Source of the DNA: JABJOR01 sp965603075 | GTDB lineage: Bacteria; Pseudomonadota; Alphaproteobacteria; Rhodospirillales; Casp-alpha2 | Assembly: GCA_965603075.1 (NCBI GenBank) | Contig: CBFDBO010000005.1 | Location: forward strand, 97,914-161,913 | DNA length: 64,000 nt | Reading direction: 5' to 3' | Shown here: in pieces, positions 9,437 through 17,750 of the stretch | How positions within the stretch are numbered: the first letter of the stretch is position 1 | Layout: the number at the start of each line of letters is the position of its first letter | Position numbers and translations under genes: made by a program | The notes under the pieces: generated by a model | Told to the model about the DNA's origin: nothing | The model's database searches: none | What the model saw: only the letters and a program-made list of their open reading frames with translations

Positions 9437-10384
9437 CTAGTTTCCCAGTCCTCCATACATACTAAATAACACTGACAATGTAACGATAGAGATAATGGTC
9501 GATAACAGTGTCACCGCTGAAGTCTGATCGGCGTATACACCGTAACGTTGCGCCAATACGAAGGCCCCGGTTCCGGTGGGCAGAGCCGTCATGATCACGG
9601 CTACCGCCGCCCAAAGAGGGGACATTTGAAAAACATAGGTAACCAAAAGCCATGCCAGTACGGGTAAGATGAAAAGCTTGATGATAACGATTAAGGTGAC
9701 TTCGCCAGCATCCTTGCTAAACTTTTTCCCCACCATGAACAGCCCGAGCGAGAACAAGGCGGAAGGACCTGCGGCCGCGCCCAGAATATCACAAAATGCG
9801 GCAATAGAACTGGGGACGGAAACCCCGCTGAAGGATACCGCTATCCCTGCAATAGGCGCGATAAATAAAGGGTTCCGAGCTAAGCCTTTGGTCACGTCTT
9901 TAACGATATCCATAGCTCCCTCCCCAATGGATAAATCCGCTTCCACCAGAGAACAAACCAAACAGAAAATGATAGCAGTATTAACCACGGTTGCGATAAC
10001 GGCGGGTACGGCTGCCTCGGGGCCAAAGGCGATCATAACCAATGGGATGCCCATGTATCCGGTATTGCCATAAATGGCCCCCATGCCGCCGAGCGCACTT
10101 TCGGCTAAACGGCGACCGGGGTAGAATATTCTCAATGCCACCATGGTCAGCGCGAGCCCCGCTAACAGAGCAATCGCGTAGGTGCCGATAAAATTCCAAT
10201 CGAAGATTTCTTCGGGTGTAACCCGGGTCATGGCAATGAATAATAATACGGGTAGGGCGATATAAAACACGAACCCGGATAGAGCCGGGCTCGCCTCGTC
10301 GCCCAGAATTTTAAATCGACCTGATAGATACCCGGCGCCCACAATGGCGAATACGGGCAATACGACGTTAATGACTGCTTCCAT
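9437..10384 (-). CDS. AEC-family (auxin efflux carrier-like) membrane transporter
   Basis: A 315-residue integral membrane protein with about ten hydrophobic segments, and the family features GYLSGRF near the N-terminus and GNTGYMGIPL in the middle. Bacterial AEC proteins move organic acids such as malate or malonate across the inner membrane. It is convergent with asnB, stands alone, and gives no context for its substrate. Confidence 0.85.
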   Translation of the reverse strand: MEAVINVVLPVFAIVGAGYLSGRFKILGDEASPALSGFVFYIALPVLLFIAMTRVTPEEIFDWNFIGTYAIALLAGLALTMVALRIFYPGRRLAESALGGMGAIYGNTGYMGIPLVMIAFGPEAAVPAVIATVVNTAIIFCLVCSLVEADLSIGEGAMDIVKDVTKGLARNPLFIAPIAGIAVSFSGVSVPSSIAAFCDILGAAAGPSALFSLGLFMVGKKFSKDAGEVTLIVIIKLFILPVLAWLLVTYVFQMSPLWAAVAVIMTALPTGTGAFVLAQRYGVYADQTSAVTLLSTIISIVTLSVLFSMYGGLGN

Positions 10385-10418
10385 ATTATCCGTCTATAAA
10401 AACGTTTCTGATGCAGCC

Positions 10419-10772
10419 TTAATAGTACAATGGTTTAGAATTAGCACTTGTTTTTAACGTATCATCAACAGCGCGCCACATTTTACCATTGGCAACCAGA
10501 CAGGACATGCCATCTGATGTGGTCTCAATCATGGTCCAATGACCATTATCTGATGATAAAACTTCCATGACGGTGCCTTGAGCGGTAATTCCCATGGAGA
10601 CAGGTTCTTCCTTATATTCAGAGGAAAGCCCCGCTATAACAGCACTGCGCGTTTCGCAAATTGGTATAAACTCTTCTTGCGCACGTACATCATTATGAAC
10701 AGCGATAATGCTTAGACCCGCAATGACGGTTAACATAAGCATTTGTTTTAATGTGATAAATCCCATTTTCAA
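10419..10772 (-). CDS. Small secreted protein of unknown function
   Basis: A 117-residue protein with a clear signal peptide (hydrophobic residues about 9-26, cleavage likely after VRAQ) followed by a short mature domain with two cysteines (ICETRSAV and MSCLVANG). The final part (GKMWRAVDD) resembles small periplasmic proteins that are widespread but uncharacterised in alphaproteobacteria. No function can be assigned. It lies 34 bases upstream of the AEC gene on the same strand and could be cotranscribed with it. Confidence 0.65.
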   Translation of the reverse strand: MKMGFITLKQMLMLTVIAGLSIIAVHNDVRAQEEFIPICETRSAVIAGLSSEYKEEPVSMGITAQGTVMEVLSSDNGHWTMIETTSDGMSCLVANGKMWRAVDDTLKTSANSKPLYY

Positions 10773-11143
10773 ATTCCCAAGAGTTGTGCAAATATTATTT
10801 TATTTTTATTTAAACCGAAATTTTAGATGGGATCAAATGTTTTGACTGTGATATTCATCACAGTTGTTATTATTGAGTCATAAAATCGTTATAAGGGTGT
10901 AAGTAATCCTCAGGCAGCAATGCTTACCCGATGCTATTATACAGCTTAATCCATTGGGTCGTGTCAGCATGATTGAGGCAATTTATGATGCCCAGCCTAT
11001 TTAGTCTGAGATATATATGGTTAATCGTTGTGCTAATCTGAGAGGTTGTTTTTGGCTGAAATCAGCGACTTTCACTTGACATTTAGAGGCTTAACAGCCA
11101 TTCGATAGGCATGGTCCTTAATAATTCTACCGGAAATTAATTT
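10773..11143. other. Intergenic region upstream of pyrC
   Basis: 371 bases between divergent genes with no credible ORF. A consensus TTGACA lies at 11076-11081, but no good -10 hexamer occurs at 16-18 bases, so it is only a weak promoter candidate for pyrC. I saw no riboswitch or strong hairpin. Confidence 0.3.
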
Positions 11144-12199
11144 ATGCCAAAAATCGATACTCTGACAATTACTCGCCCCGATGACTGGCATGTTCATTTT
11201 CGCGATGGCGCTATGTTAGAAGCCGTTGTGCCCTTTACAGCTCATCAATTTGGTCGCGCCATTGTTATGCCGAATTTGAACCCGCCCGTGACAACGGTTG
11301 CAGCGGCCCTAAGTTACCGGGACCGAATAATGGCTACCGTCCCTAAAAATGTATCTTTTGAGCCCTTAATGACGGCTTATTTGACCGATACAGCGGATGC
11401 GGATGAATTGGCCGCGGGTTATTCAAGCGGGGTATTTACAGCGGTTAAATTATACCCCGCTAATGCAACCACCAATTCAGCTTTCGGATTAACAGATTTA
11501 CGCAAAGTTCATGGTGTTTTAGAGCGTCTTCAATCCATTGGCATGCCGCTCTTAATTCATGGTGAAGTAACCGACCCAACGGTTGATATTTTTGACCGTG
11601 AAGCTGTTTATATCGATACTATCCTGACGCCCTTGATAGCCGACTTTCCAGAACTGAAAATCGTTTTAGAACATGTCACGACCAAGGAAGCGGTGGATTT
11701 TATTGCTGATCGTCATGGTTCTAATCCAGGAATGATCGGCGCTACTATTACGGCCCATCATTTAATGATCAATCGAACCGACATCTTTCGAGGGGGGATT
11801 CGTCCTCATCTTTATTGTTTGCCCATTGCGAAACGTGAGAAACACCGACTGGCATTGCGTAAAGCAGCGATTTCGGGTGCGGGGCCATTTTTTCTGGGGA
11901 CCGATACAGCCCCACACGGTATTACTGCCAAACAAAGCGCTTGCGGGTGTGCAGGGGTGTTCACGGCTCCCGTTGCTTTGCAGGCTTATACCCAAGTTTT
12001 TGATGAAGAAAACGCCTTGTCTGCCCTCGAAATCTTTGCCTCAAAAAACGGCCCGGCGTTTTACGGTTTGCCTGAAAATAAAGAAACGATAACATTGGAT
12101 CGCTGTGAAGCATCGTCAATAGGTTTAATCACCGTACCCGGTGAGGATGACATTATGCCCTTTATGGCCGAAGAAGGAGTGGGCTGGAAAATACAGTGA
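11144..12199 (+). CDS. pyrC: Dihydroorotase, class II
   Basis: A 351-residue cytoplasmic enzyme catalysing reversible cyclisation of carbamoyl-aspartate to dihydroorotate in de novo pyrimidine synthesis. Visible motifs are the zinc-binding DWHVHFRDG, the carboxylated lysine region AVKLYPANATTNSAFG, LIHGEV, LEHVTT and the catalytic GTDTAPH. This matches the E. coli-type (class II, about 345 residues) rather than the PyrC/PyrX class I form. It is monocistronic in this window. Confidence 0.95.
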   Translation: MPKIDTLTITRPDDWHVHFRDGAMLEAVVPFTAHQFGRAIVMPNLNPPVTTVAAALSYRDRIMATVPKNVSFEPLMTAYLTDTADADELAAGYSSGVFTAVKLYPANATTNSAFGLTDLRKVHGVLERLQSIGMPLLIHGEVTDPTVDIFDREAVYIDTILTPLIADFPELKIVLEHVTTKEAVDFIADRHGSNPGMIGATITAHHLMINRTDIFRGGIRPHLYCLPIAKREKHRLALRKAAISGAGPFFLGTDTAPHGITAKQSACGCAGVFTAPVALQAYTQVFDEENALSALEIFASKNGPAFYGLPENKETITLDRCEASSIGLITVPGEDDIMPFMAEEGVGWKIQ

Positions 12200-12340
12200 G
12201 TATTTAATCAAGATCAGTACTGTATTCAGGTGCTTGTGATTGACCCAAAAAAGTGATTACCTTAAAATATTATATATAAAATAGCCGTGAATAACATGGC
12301 GTTTTGAATAAACAGATGAGAATACCTGTTAGGGAGGCAT

Positions 12341-13120
12341 ATGTCTGACACCGTACCGGCCCTCGTTGTAGAGGACATGCACAAAAATTTTGGCAATGTC
12401 GAAGTTTTAAAAGGTGTTGGCGTAACAGCCCATCAAGGTGATGTGATCTCTATGGTCGGTTCATCTGGTTCCGGAAAAAGTACCTTTTTGCGGTGTATTA
12501 ATCTTCTAGAAATACCCAATGCCGGAACCGTAACAGTCCATGGTGAGGTCATCGGTATGATGGCCGATAAGTATGGAGAACCCAAGCCGGTTGACATGCG
12601 TCAGGTCGAACGCATTCGTTCCAAGTTATCTATGGTCTTTCAAGGCTTTAATCTCTGGTCACATATGACGGTTATGGAGAATGTTATCGAAGCCCCTATC
12701 CATGTTCTCAAAAAATCGAAAGCAGAAGCTATCGAACGTGCGAAGGAAATTTTACACAAAGTTGGTATGTATGATCGGCGTGATTATTATCCGGCACATA
12801 TCTCTGGTGGACAGCAACAACGCGCGGCGATCGCGCGGGCGCTGGCTATGGACCCAGAAGTCATGTTATTTGATGAACCAACATCTGCACTGGACCCCGA
12901 ATTGGTGGGGGAGGTGCTCAAGGTTATTCGCGCCTTGGCAGAAGAAGGGCGGACGATGATTGTGGTAACTCACGAAATGTCATTTGCCCGCGATGTTTCT
13001 TCCCATGCGATCTTCCTGCATGAAGGCAGAATTGAGGAAGAAGGCATTCCAAAAGAGATTTTTGCTAATCCTAAATCTGAAAGATTTGAACAATTTTTAT
13101 CGAACACTCGTTCTAATTAA
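12341..13120 (+). CDS. Polar amino acid ABC transporter ATP-binding protein (HisP-like)
   Basis: A 259-residue ATPase with Walker A GSSGSGKST, signature HISGGQQQR, Walker B VMLFDEPTSALD and the H-loop VVTHEMSFA. The TLRCINLLE-like segment and overall length are those of the PAAT family (HisP/ArtP/AotP). The start is preceded by the strong ribosome-binding site TTAGGGAGGCAT. It is the first gene of a four-gene importer (ATPase, binding protein, two permeases). Confidence 0.93.
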   Translation: MSDTVPALVVEDMHKNFGNVEVLKGVGVTAHQGDVISMVGSSGSGKSTFLRCINLLEIPNAGTVTVHGEVIGMMADKYGEPKPVDMRQVERIRSKLSMVFQGFNLWSHMTVMENVIEAPIHVLKKSKAEAIERAKEILHKVGMYDRRDYYPAHISGGQQQRAAIARALAMDPEVMLFDEPTSALDPELVGEVLKVIRALAEEGRTMIVVTHEMSFARDVSSHAIFLHEGRIEEEGIPKEIFANPKSERFEQFLSNTRSN

Positions 13121-13174
13121 GGCTAAACTAATCTATCGTTTTATAACCAAAACTAACTTAAGGGAGTATATGAG

Positions 13175-13948
13175 ATGAATTTTAAGAAACTGGTACTTGC
13201 GGCTGTTGTCGGCGTAATGGCACTGTCCGGCAACCAAGTATTCGCAGCCGACCCAATTCGTATTGGTGTTGAAGGTGCGTACCCTCCATTTTCGTGGAAA
13301 GACCCTGATGGATCCTTGAAGGGCTTTGATATCGATTTTGCTTACGCGCTTTGCGAAAAAATAAACCGTGAATGCACCCTCGTAGAGCAAGAATGGGACG
13401 GTATGATTCCTGCACTGATGGCCCGTAAATTTGATGCCATTGTTGCTTCTATGTCGATCACCGAAGATCGTAAAAAGAAAATTGATTTCTCTGAAAAATA
13501 CTACAACACACCTTCTCGTTTGGTCGCTAAAAAAGGTATGAGCCTTGATGTGTCCGCCGCTGGTATGGCAGGTAAGCGTATTGGTGTTCAACGTGGTACA
13601 ACACACCAATGTTTTGTAGAGAAAAACTTCCCTGATTCAGAAGTTGTTCTTTATACATCACAAGAAGATGTGTTCTCCGATTTGGCTGCGGGTCGTATTG
13701 ACGCTCAGTCTTCAGACGCTCTTCAAGCCCTCGAAGGTTTCCTGAATGTTGAGGCCGGCACTGGCTTCACTTTCTATGGTGAGGATCAAGTCGATATCCC
13801 TTGTCTTGGTGAAGGTGCAGGCGTAGCCGTTCGTAAGGGCGACGCTATGGCAACTGAATTCAGTAATGCTATTCAAGCTTTACGTGCTGATGGCACATAC
13901 AAAGAGTTGAATGATAAATACTTCAAAATGGATATCTACGGTAAATAA
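13175..13948 (+). CDS. Periplasmic lysine/arginine/ornithine-type binding protein
   Basis: A 257-residue SBP family 3 protein with a signal peptide ending VFAADP. The mature N-terminus IRIGVEGAYPPFSWKDPDGSLKGFDIDF includes the ligand-contacting aromatic and Asp residues of HisJ/ArgT relatives. The MSITEDRKKKIDFS motif and the paired Cys (INRECTL, HQCFVEKNF) also match that group. It delivers a basic amino acid or opine-like ligand to the permeases encoded just downstream. An intrinsic hairpin after the gene probably makes it more abundant than the permeases. Confidence 0.92.
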   Translation: MNFKKLVLAAVVGVMALSGNQVFAADPIRIGVEGAYPPFSWKDPDGSLKGFDIDFAYALCEKINRECTLVEQEWDGMIPALMARKFDAIVASMSITEDRKKKIDFSEKYYNTPSRLVAKKGMSLDVSAAGMAGKRIGVQRGTTHQCFVEKNFPDSEVVLYTSQEDVFSDLAAGRIDAQSSDALQALEGFLNVEAGTGFTFYGEDQVDIPCLGEGAGVAVRKGDAMATEFSNAIQALRADGTYKELNDKYFKMDIYGK

Positions 13949-13968
13949 TCTGCTGTAAGTCTGAATTC

Positions 13969-14006
13969 CCGGGGGTGGCTTGATGTCACCCCCGGTTTCG
14001 TTTTTT
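13969..14006 (+). terminator. Partial terminator/attenuator between binding protein and permease genes
   Basis: A perfect 9-base-pair GC-rich stem (13969-13977 with 13987-13995) is followed by a T-rich tract (13996-14006). It lies inside the transporter operon 22 bases before the next start. Such hairpins usually protect or partially terminate the SBP transcript. Confidence 0.8.
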
Positions 14007-14027
14007 CATTTTAAATAGAGTTCTTTA

Positions 14028-14717
14028 ATGGACGCAATTATTGATTATAGATGGCAATTATTTGACGGAACGCTCGTAACGATCGCGTTGGCCGTTTTAT
14101 CTTTATTGTTATCTGTGGTTTGCGGATTAATAGGCGCGTCGTTAAAACTTTCCCCGTCTCGCGGTATGCAAAAAGTTGGTAATGCTTATACCACTTTGGT
14201 CCGTGGTGTGCCGGATCTTGTGCTGATGATGCTGTTATTTTACGGTGGTCAGCAATTGATCAATGATTTCGGTTATTGGTCTGGCTGGTGGGACTATGTA
14301 GATATTAATCAATTTATGTCGGGCGTCTTCACCTTAGGCTTCATTTTCGGGGCTTATATGACAGAAACTTTCCGGGGTGCCATCTTGGCGATCCCAAAAG
14401 GACAAATTGAAGCGGCCGTAGCGGCTGGAATGAACCCTAAACAGATTTTCTTGCGTATTACATGGCCCCAAATGGTGCGTTTTGCGCTGCCTAGTTTCAC
14501 CAATAATTGGCTGGTCTTAGTTAAGGCTACGGCGCTTGTATCGGTCATCGGCTTGCATGACCTAGTTTGGAACGCATTCTCTGCGGGGCGCTCTGTGCGC
14601 CAGTTGTTTACCTTTATGATTATTGTGTTGGTTATATATTTGATGATTACGGCGACATCTGATGTGTTCCTGCGCTGGTTGGGCCGCAAATACAATGCCG
14701 GCGTAAGGCGGGCTTAA
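14028..14717 (+). CDS. Polar amino acid ABC transporter permease (HisQ-like)
   Basis: A 229-residue integral membrane permease. It contains TLVRGVPDLVLMMLLFYGGQ and the EAA loop IEAAVAAGMNPKQIFLRITWP, which contacts the ATPase. About five transmembrane helices are visible. It is followed after three bases by the second permease, and the pair forms the HisQM-type heterodimer. Confidence 0.92.
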   Translation: MDAIIDYRWQLFDGTLVTIALAVLSLLLSVVCGLIGASLKLSPSRGMQKVGNAYTTLVRGVPDLVLMMLLFYGGQQLINDFGYWSGWWDYVDINQFMSGVFTLGFIFGAYMTETFRGAILAIPKGQIEAAVAAGMNPKQIFLRITWPQMVRFALPSFTNNWLVLVKATALVSVIGLHDLVWNAFSAGRSVRQLFTFMIIVLVIYLMITATSDVFLRWLGRKYNAGVRRA

Positions 14718-14720
14718 GGT

Positions 14721-15518
14721 ATGGAACAAGAACGCACTTTTGTGGAATATCTGCGCGATGTCAGCGAGAACCATTCTCCGCTCGATTTCTATTTGGTCTA
14801 TGACAATATCGGTCGATTTTTTGAAGGCGCTTGGATCACCATAGAGCTGACTTTTCTATCTTTATTGCTCGGTGGATTGATTTGTATTCCCCTCGCCATA
14901 GCCCGAGCCTATAAAACGCCTTATCTGAATGGACCGATTTGGTGCTTCACGTATTTTTTCCGTGGCACACCCTTGCTTGTACAAACGTATTTATTTTACT
15001 TTGGATTGGGGCAATTTGAATATGTCCGTGAGAGCTTTTTATGGGGACCGATCTTAAGCAGCGCATGGTGGTGCGTGTTGATCGCCTTTACCCTCAACAC
15101 AGCGGCCTATACCACAGAATTTCTTCGCGGTGCCATCGAGACCACCCCTTGGGGCGAGATCGAAGCGTCAAAAGCCAGTGGCATGACACCGTGGACTCGC
15201 ATGCGTCGCATCGTGTTGCCAAGCGCATTTCGTCGATCGATTCCGGCCTATTCCAATGAAGTGATCTTTATGGTTCACGGCTCGGTTGTGGCGAGCACCG
15301 TTACCTTGCAAGACTTGTTAGGCGTGGGGCGTTGGTTAAACGGGCGTTATTATTTGGCCTATGAAGGCTTTATCACGGCCATGATTTTTTATATGTGCAT
15401 CGTATATATTATTTCAAAGTTGTTTAAGTACTCTGAAAACCGCTGGCTTGGCCATTTACGGCAACGTGATATAGAGACCGAAGAAATTCCGGAACCCGTT
15501 ATTATCGGTTTACGTTAG
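14721..15518 (+). CDS. Polar amino acid ABC transporter permease (HisM-like)
   Basis: A 265-residue permease with the family segment FRGTPLLVQTYLFYFGLGQ and the EAA loop IEASKASGMTPWTRMRRIVLP. It starts three bases after the HisQ-like gene and completes the importer. An N-terminal extension of about 30 residues precedes the first helix. Its stop overlaps that of the convergent zinc hydrolase by four bases. Confidence 0.92.
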   Translation: MEQERTFVEYLRDVSENHSPLDFYLVYDNIGRFFEGAWITIELTFLSLLLGGLICIPLAIARAYKTPYLNGPIWCFTYFFRGTPLLVQTYLFYFGLGQFEYVRESFLWGPILSSAWWCVLIAFTLNTAAYTTEFLRGAIETTPWGEIEASKASGMTPWTRMRRIVLPSAFRRSIPAYSNEVIFMVHGSVVASTVTLQDLLGVGRWLNGRYYLAYEGFITAMIFYMCIVYIISKLFKYSENRWLGHLRQRDIETEEIPEPVIIGLR

Positions 15519-16714
15519 TTGGATAGCAATTGCGCCCCTTGACGGTTTTCGAGGGAGGTTGCTCCCGCTATTTTACAGATGATGGTGCCGGGGCGAACCA
15601 ATCTGTCTGAATGTATTGAAAATACGTATCCGCTTTGTGCGGCGTAAACAGGGGTGCGCGCTACGCTCAGATCAATTTGATCAATGTCGATGATCTCCGC
15701 CAACAAATCACCTTTTGAAATGGTATCCCCTAATTCTATTTTCCAAGCGATTAAGCCTTCACGTGTGGCTTTTGTCATTTCCACACCATCAAGGGGGGTT
15801 GGATTGCATAAAGCCGCTGGCAGGGCGCCTGCATCGCCTGTAATAACCCCACGGCGCACCATAAATCGATATAGATTGCTTGCGTCCAAGGCTCCCAACT
15901 CATCAGAGACATCACGTTGCCCCCGCAGCTCAATCGTTGTACCGTAACAGGCCGAGGGTAGGGCGCTCTCTGATAACCCCAATTCTTTGCGCACGATAAT
16001 CCATGGATTGGTGTGGGCCTCATCGAACGGGCCACCCACCAAGCCGGTATCGACCAAGGCCACGGGAATACCCATATCACGGGCGAGCTCCATGGTAATG
16101 TCGACGTGTTCGGCGTGGCTGAACACATGCAAGCTGGCTTCCCAATCACAATGCAGATCAAACACATAATCCGCGTCCACCGACAGCCCCATAAGGGCTT
16201 TACGGTGGGCATCTTTTTCTGTTTCATCGGGCAAACTTGCGACCACATCAAGCAGAGCCGCCCGCATCGTTTTCACGTTCTCAGTTGCATCCGCTGCATC
16301 CGAGCCAAATTGAATTGATTTATTATCAACTTTTTCTAAAATTCCCTCTGATAGATCGGGCCAGTCGCGATTGAAATTCCCCCCGCCGTCCGCCAATCTA
16401 AAGCGCCCCAGCATACGGTCGTTGATGGATTGCGACATTCCAATAGGATTGGCATAAGGCAGCATGACAATTTCGCCATTTATCAAGCCATCGGCTTCGG
16501 CAGCATCGAGCATACCACACAGATGATGAGAACACATTAATCCCGGCCATTCATCGGCGTGTAGCGCGGATTGAATATAAACCTTGGGGCCACTCCCGCT
16601 CCCATGCCTATTTTCTTGCGTGCCCCATCGCCATACTGTCAGGTGACGGCTTGTGCCGGGGCTGGTGACGGGAAGGGCGATTGTTGTTGTTTTACGAGGC
16701 ATTTTAGGGGGCAT
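15515..16714 (-). CDS. Succinylglutamate desuccinylase/aspartoacylase-family zinc hydrolase
   Basis: A 399-residue M14-like deacylase. The zinc motif HADEWPG (H-x-x-E), the RxNR-like NFNRDWPD and the YVFDLHCDWEAS region with the second zinc His support the AstE/ASPA family. The C-terminal domain (LDGVEMTKATREGLIAWK, then biotinyl-like ISKGDLLAEIIDID) is the beta-barrel extension of bacterial SGDA proteins. Because it is convergent with a basic-amino-acid importer, it may deacylate an imported N-acyl amino acid. That link is inference. Confidence 0.82.
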   Translation of the reverse strand: MPPKMPRKTTTIALPVTSPGTSRHLTVWRWGTQENRHGSGSGPKVYIQSALHADEWPGLMCSHHLCGMLDAAEADGLINGEIVMLPYANPIGMSQSINDRMLGRFRLADGGGNFNRDWPDLSEGILEKVDNKSIQFGSDAADATENVKTMRAALLDVVASLPDETEKDAHRKALMGLSVDADYVFDLHCDWEASLHVFSHAEHVDITMELARDMGIPVALVDTGLVGGPFDEAHTNPWIIVRKELGLSESALPSACYGTTIELRGQRDVSDELGALDASNLYRFMVRRGVITGDAGALPAALCNPTPLDGVEMTKATREGLIAWKIELGDTISKGDLLAEIIDIDQIDLSVARTPVYAAQSGYVFSIHSDRLVRPGTIICKIAGATSLENRQGAQLLSN

Positions 16715-17038
16715 TTTTGTGTCTCTGCTATACGCGTTGTTGGTTGCTTACAAAATTCCACCAGTTAAGGTGCCCCGTCAAGTAAGTTTAATCCCGTTAA
16801 CCCTCAGAAACATAATCCTTGCAGGGTGTTTCTGACCTATCACCATTTATATGCCTATTAATGCTTGGTTCTGAAGAAATATGTAGCTGAAAGCACGGAT
16901 TATGAACTTTTTTTCGAAAACCAGCGAGCCGTTGCTTGACACCTCATGCCCTTGCGCTTTATATCCCTCGGTCGGTGCCAAAAAGGCATCAGCCATACAT
17001 AGTAAATAGACTATAGAAAATACTATGGATTCCATTAT
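16715..17038. other. Intergenic region preceding the tRNA gene
   Basis: 324 bases with no supported protein gene. It carries the strong sigma-70 promoter listed separately at 16936-16964 and otherwise nothing recognisable. Confidence 0.5.
16936..16964 (+). promoter_or_regulatory. Sigma-70 promoter of the tRNA-Met gene
   Basis: A consensus -35 TTGACA (16936-16941) is separated by exactly 17 bases from the -10 TTATAT (16959-16964). Transcription would start near 16971 and give a leader of roughly 65 bases before the tRNA, which RNase P would remove. Confidence 0.75.
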
Positions 17039-17115
17039 GGCGGAGTAGCTCAGCTGGTTAGAGCAGCGGAATCATAATCCGCTTGTCGGGGGTTCGAGTC
17101 CCTCCTCCGCTACCA
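17039..17115 (+). tRNA. tRNA-Met (anticodon CAT)
   Basis: A full 77-base cloverleaf with acceptor arm GGCGGAG/CTCCGCT, D-arm GCTC...GAGC, anticodon arm GCGGA-ATCATAA-TCCGC, T-arm GGGGG-TTCGAGT-CCCTC and an encoded CCA end. The CAT anticodon fits elongator tRNA-Met. A lysidine-modified tRNA-Ile2 has the same anticodon, but the body resembles alphaproteobacterial elongator Met tRNAs. It is not initiator-like, since the anticodon stem lacks three consecutive G-C pairs. Confidence 0.95.
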
Positions 17116-17120
17116 ATTAA

Positions 17121-17156
17121 AACCCCTGCTTTGCCAATGGCTTAGCGGGGGTTTTT
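17121..17156 (+). terminator. Intrinsic terminator of the tRNA transcript
   Basis: A 10-base-pair stem (17121-17130 with 17143-17152, including one G-T pair) is followed by a run of T residues. It begins five bases after the tRNA CCA end. Confidence 0.85.
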
Positions 17157-17276
17157 GGTTTGTTCTCTGAGTTCTTGGTGATTCTGTATGCGTTCCGTTA
17201 AGTATTTGTATTTATTAGCTTATCCCTTCTTGTCTCTCCGCGTGTAGGCCAGCAGGCAAGAACTAAGAACCTCTCA

Positions 17277-17596
17277 TGGTATCGTCTGTTTGATCGGCGG
17301 ATCAGGGTTAACAGTACTTTTGCTGATATTATGGTTTTGTTTATTATACTAACACAGTTGGTTATGGGATTGTTTACGATCGTCCCTTCCTTGCAACACC
17401 TCGATGGCAATGAAATGATAAAATTCATGCAGTGGGCGCAGCATAGTGTAACCTTCCGCAGCGGTGCATCAGAATACATTGCCGATGTGGCATTGATCTT
17501 TTTAAATTGCACATATCTCTTGTACTGCTTCTATCCGCAGTGACATTTTTTTTAATTTTTATTGAAAATTCAGCCGTGCTACAACGAAGCCAATAA
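17277..17596 (+). pseudogene. narI: Decayed narI fragment (respiratory nitrate reductase gamma subunit, C-terminal part)
   Basis: Conceptual translation from 17277 gives RLFDRRIRVNS, then DIMVLFIILTQLVMGL, PSLQHLDGNEM and WAQHSVTFRSGASEYI. These align in order with the C-terminal half of NarI (the RRL..PRVRATSS, SxQHxDGxxM, WAQxIVTFR and FKLHxxLGL segments). At 17499-17503 a run of five T in place of three shifts the frame. The continuation FKLHISLVLLLSAV is readable in the new frame until the stop at 17594-17596. The N-terminal transmembrane half and the end of the gene (FPFTRLVH) are missing, and no narGHJ is nearby. It is a relic of a membrane-bound nitrate reductase next to a tRNA. Confidence 0.8.
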
Positions 17597-17657
17597 TCCA
17601 AAGATTGCGGTTTAAATGTTTATAAATTCGTTTCATAAATTCTGAAATTTAAAGACA

Positions 17658-17723
17658 GCGTCAACTTGCGTCAGCTTGCTCTAGGGCCTATAGTATTGCC
17701 TTCTAATGCGTCATATCGCGTCT
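17658..17723 (+). promoter_or_regulatory. Phased GCGTCA repeats upstream of the XRE regulator
   Basis: Four GCGTCA-type hexamers start at 17658, 17668, 17708 and 17718 (the last reads GCGTCT). The spacings are 10, 40 and 10 bases, so all lie on one helical face. They end 27 bases before the regulator's ATG at 17751. The same paired 10-base arrangement recurs at 18614-18651. The likely role is an operator for autoregulation. Confidence 0.6.
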
Positions 17724-17750
17724 ATTTCCCATATGGAGTTGAGGTAGTAA

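Noticed and set aside
16847..17035. Minus-strand 62-residue hydrophobic frame before the tRNA
   Set aside because: It overlaps the promoter of the tRNA, has no ribosome-binding site and no similarity I can see.
17198..17512. Minus-strand 104-residue frame overlapping the narI relic
   Set aside because: The plus strand aligns to NarI in order, and the antisense frame has no motif.
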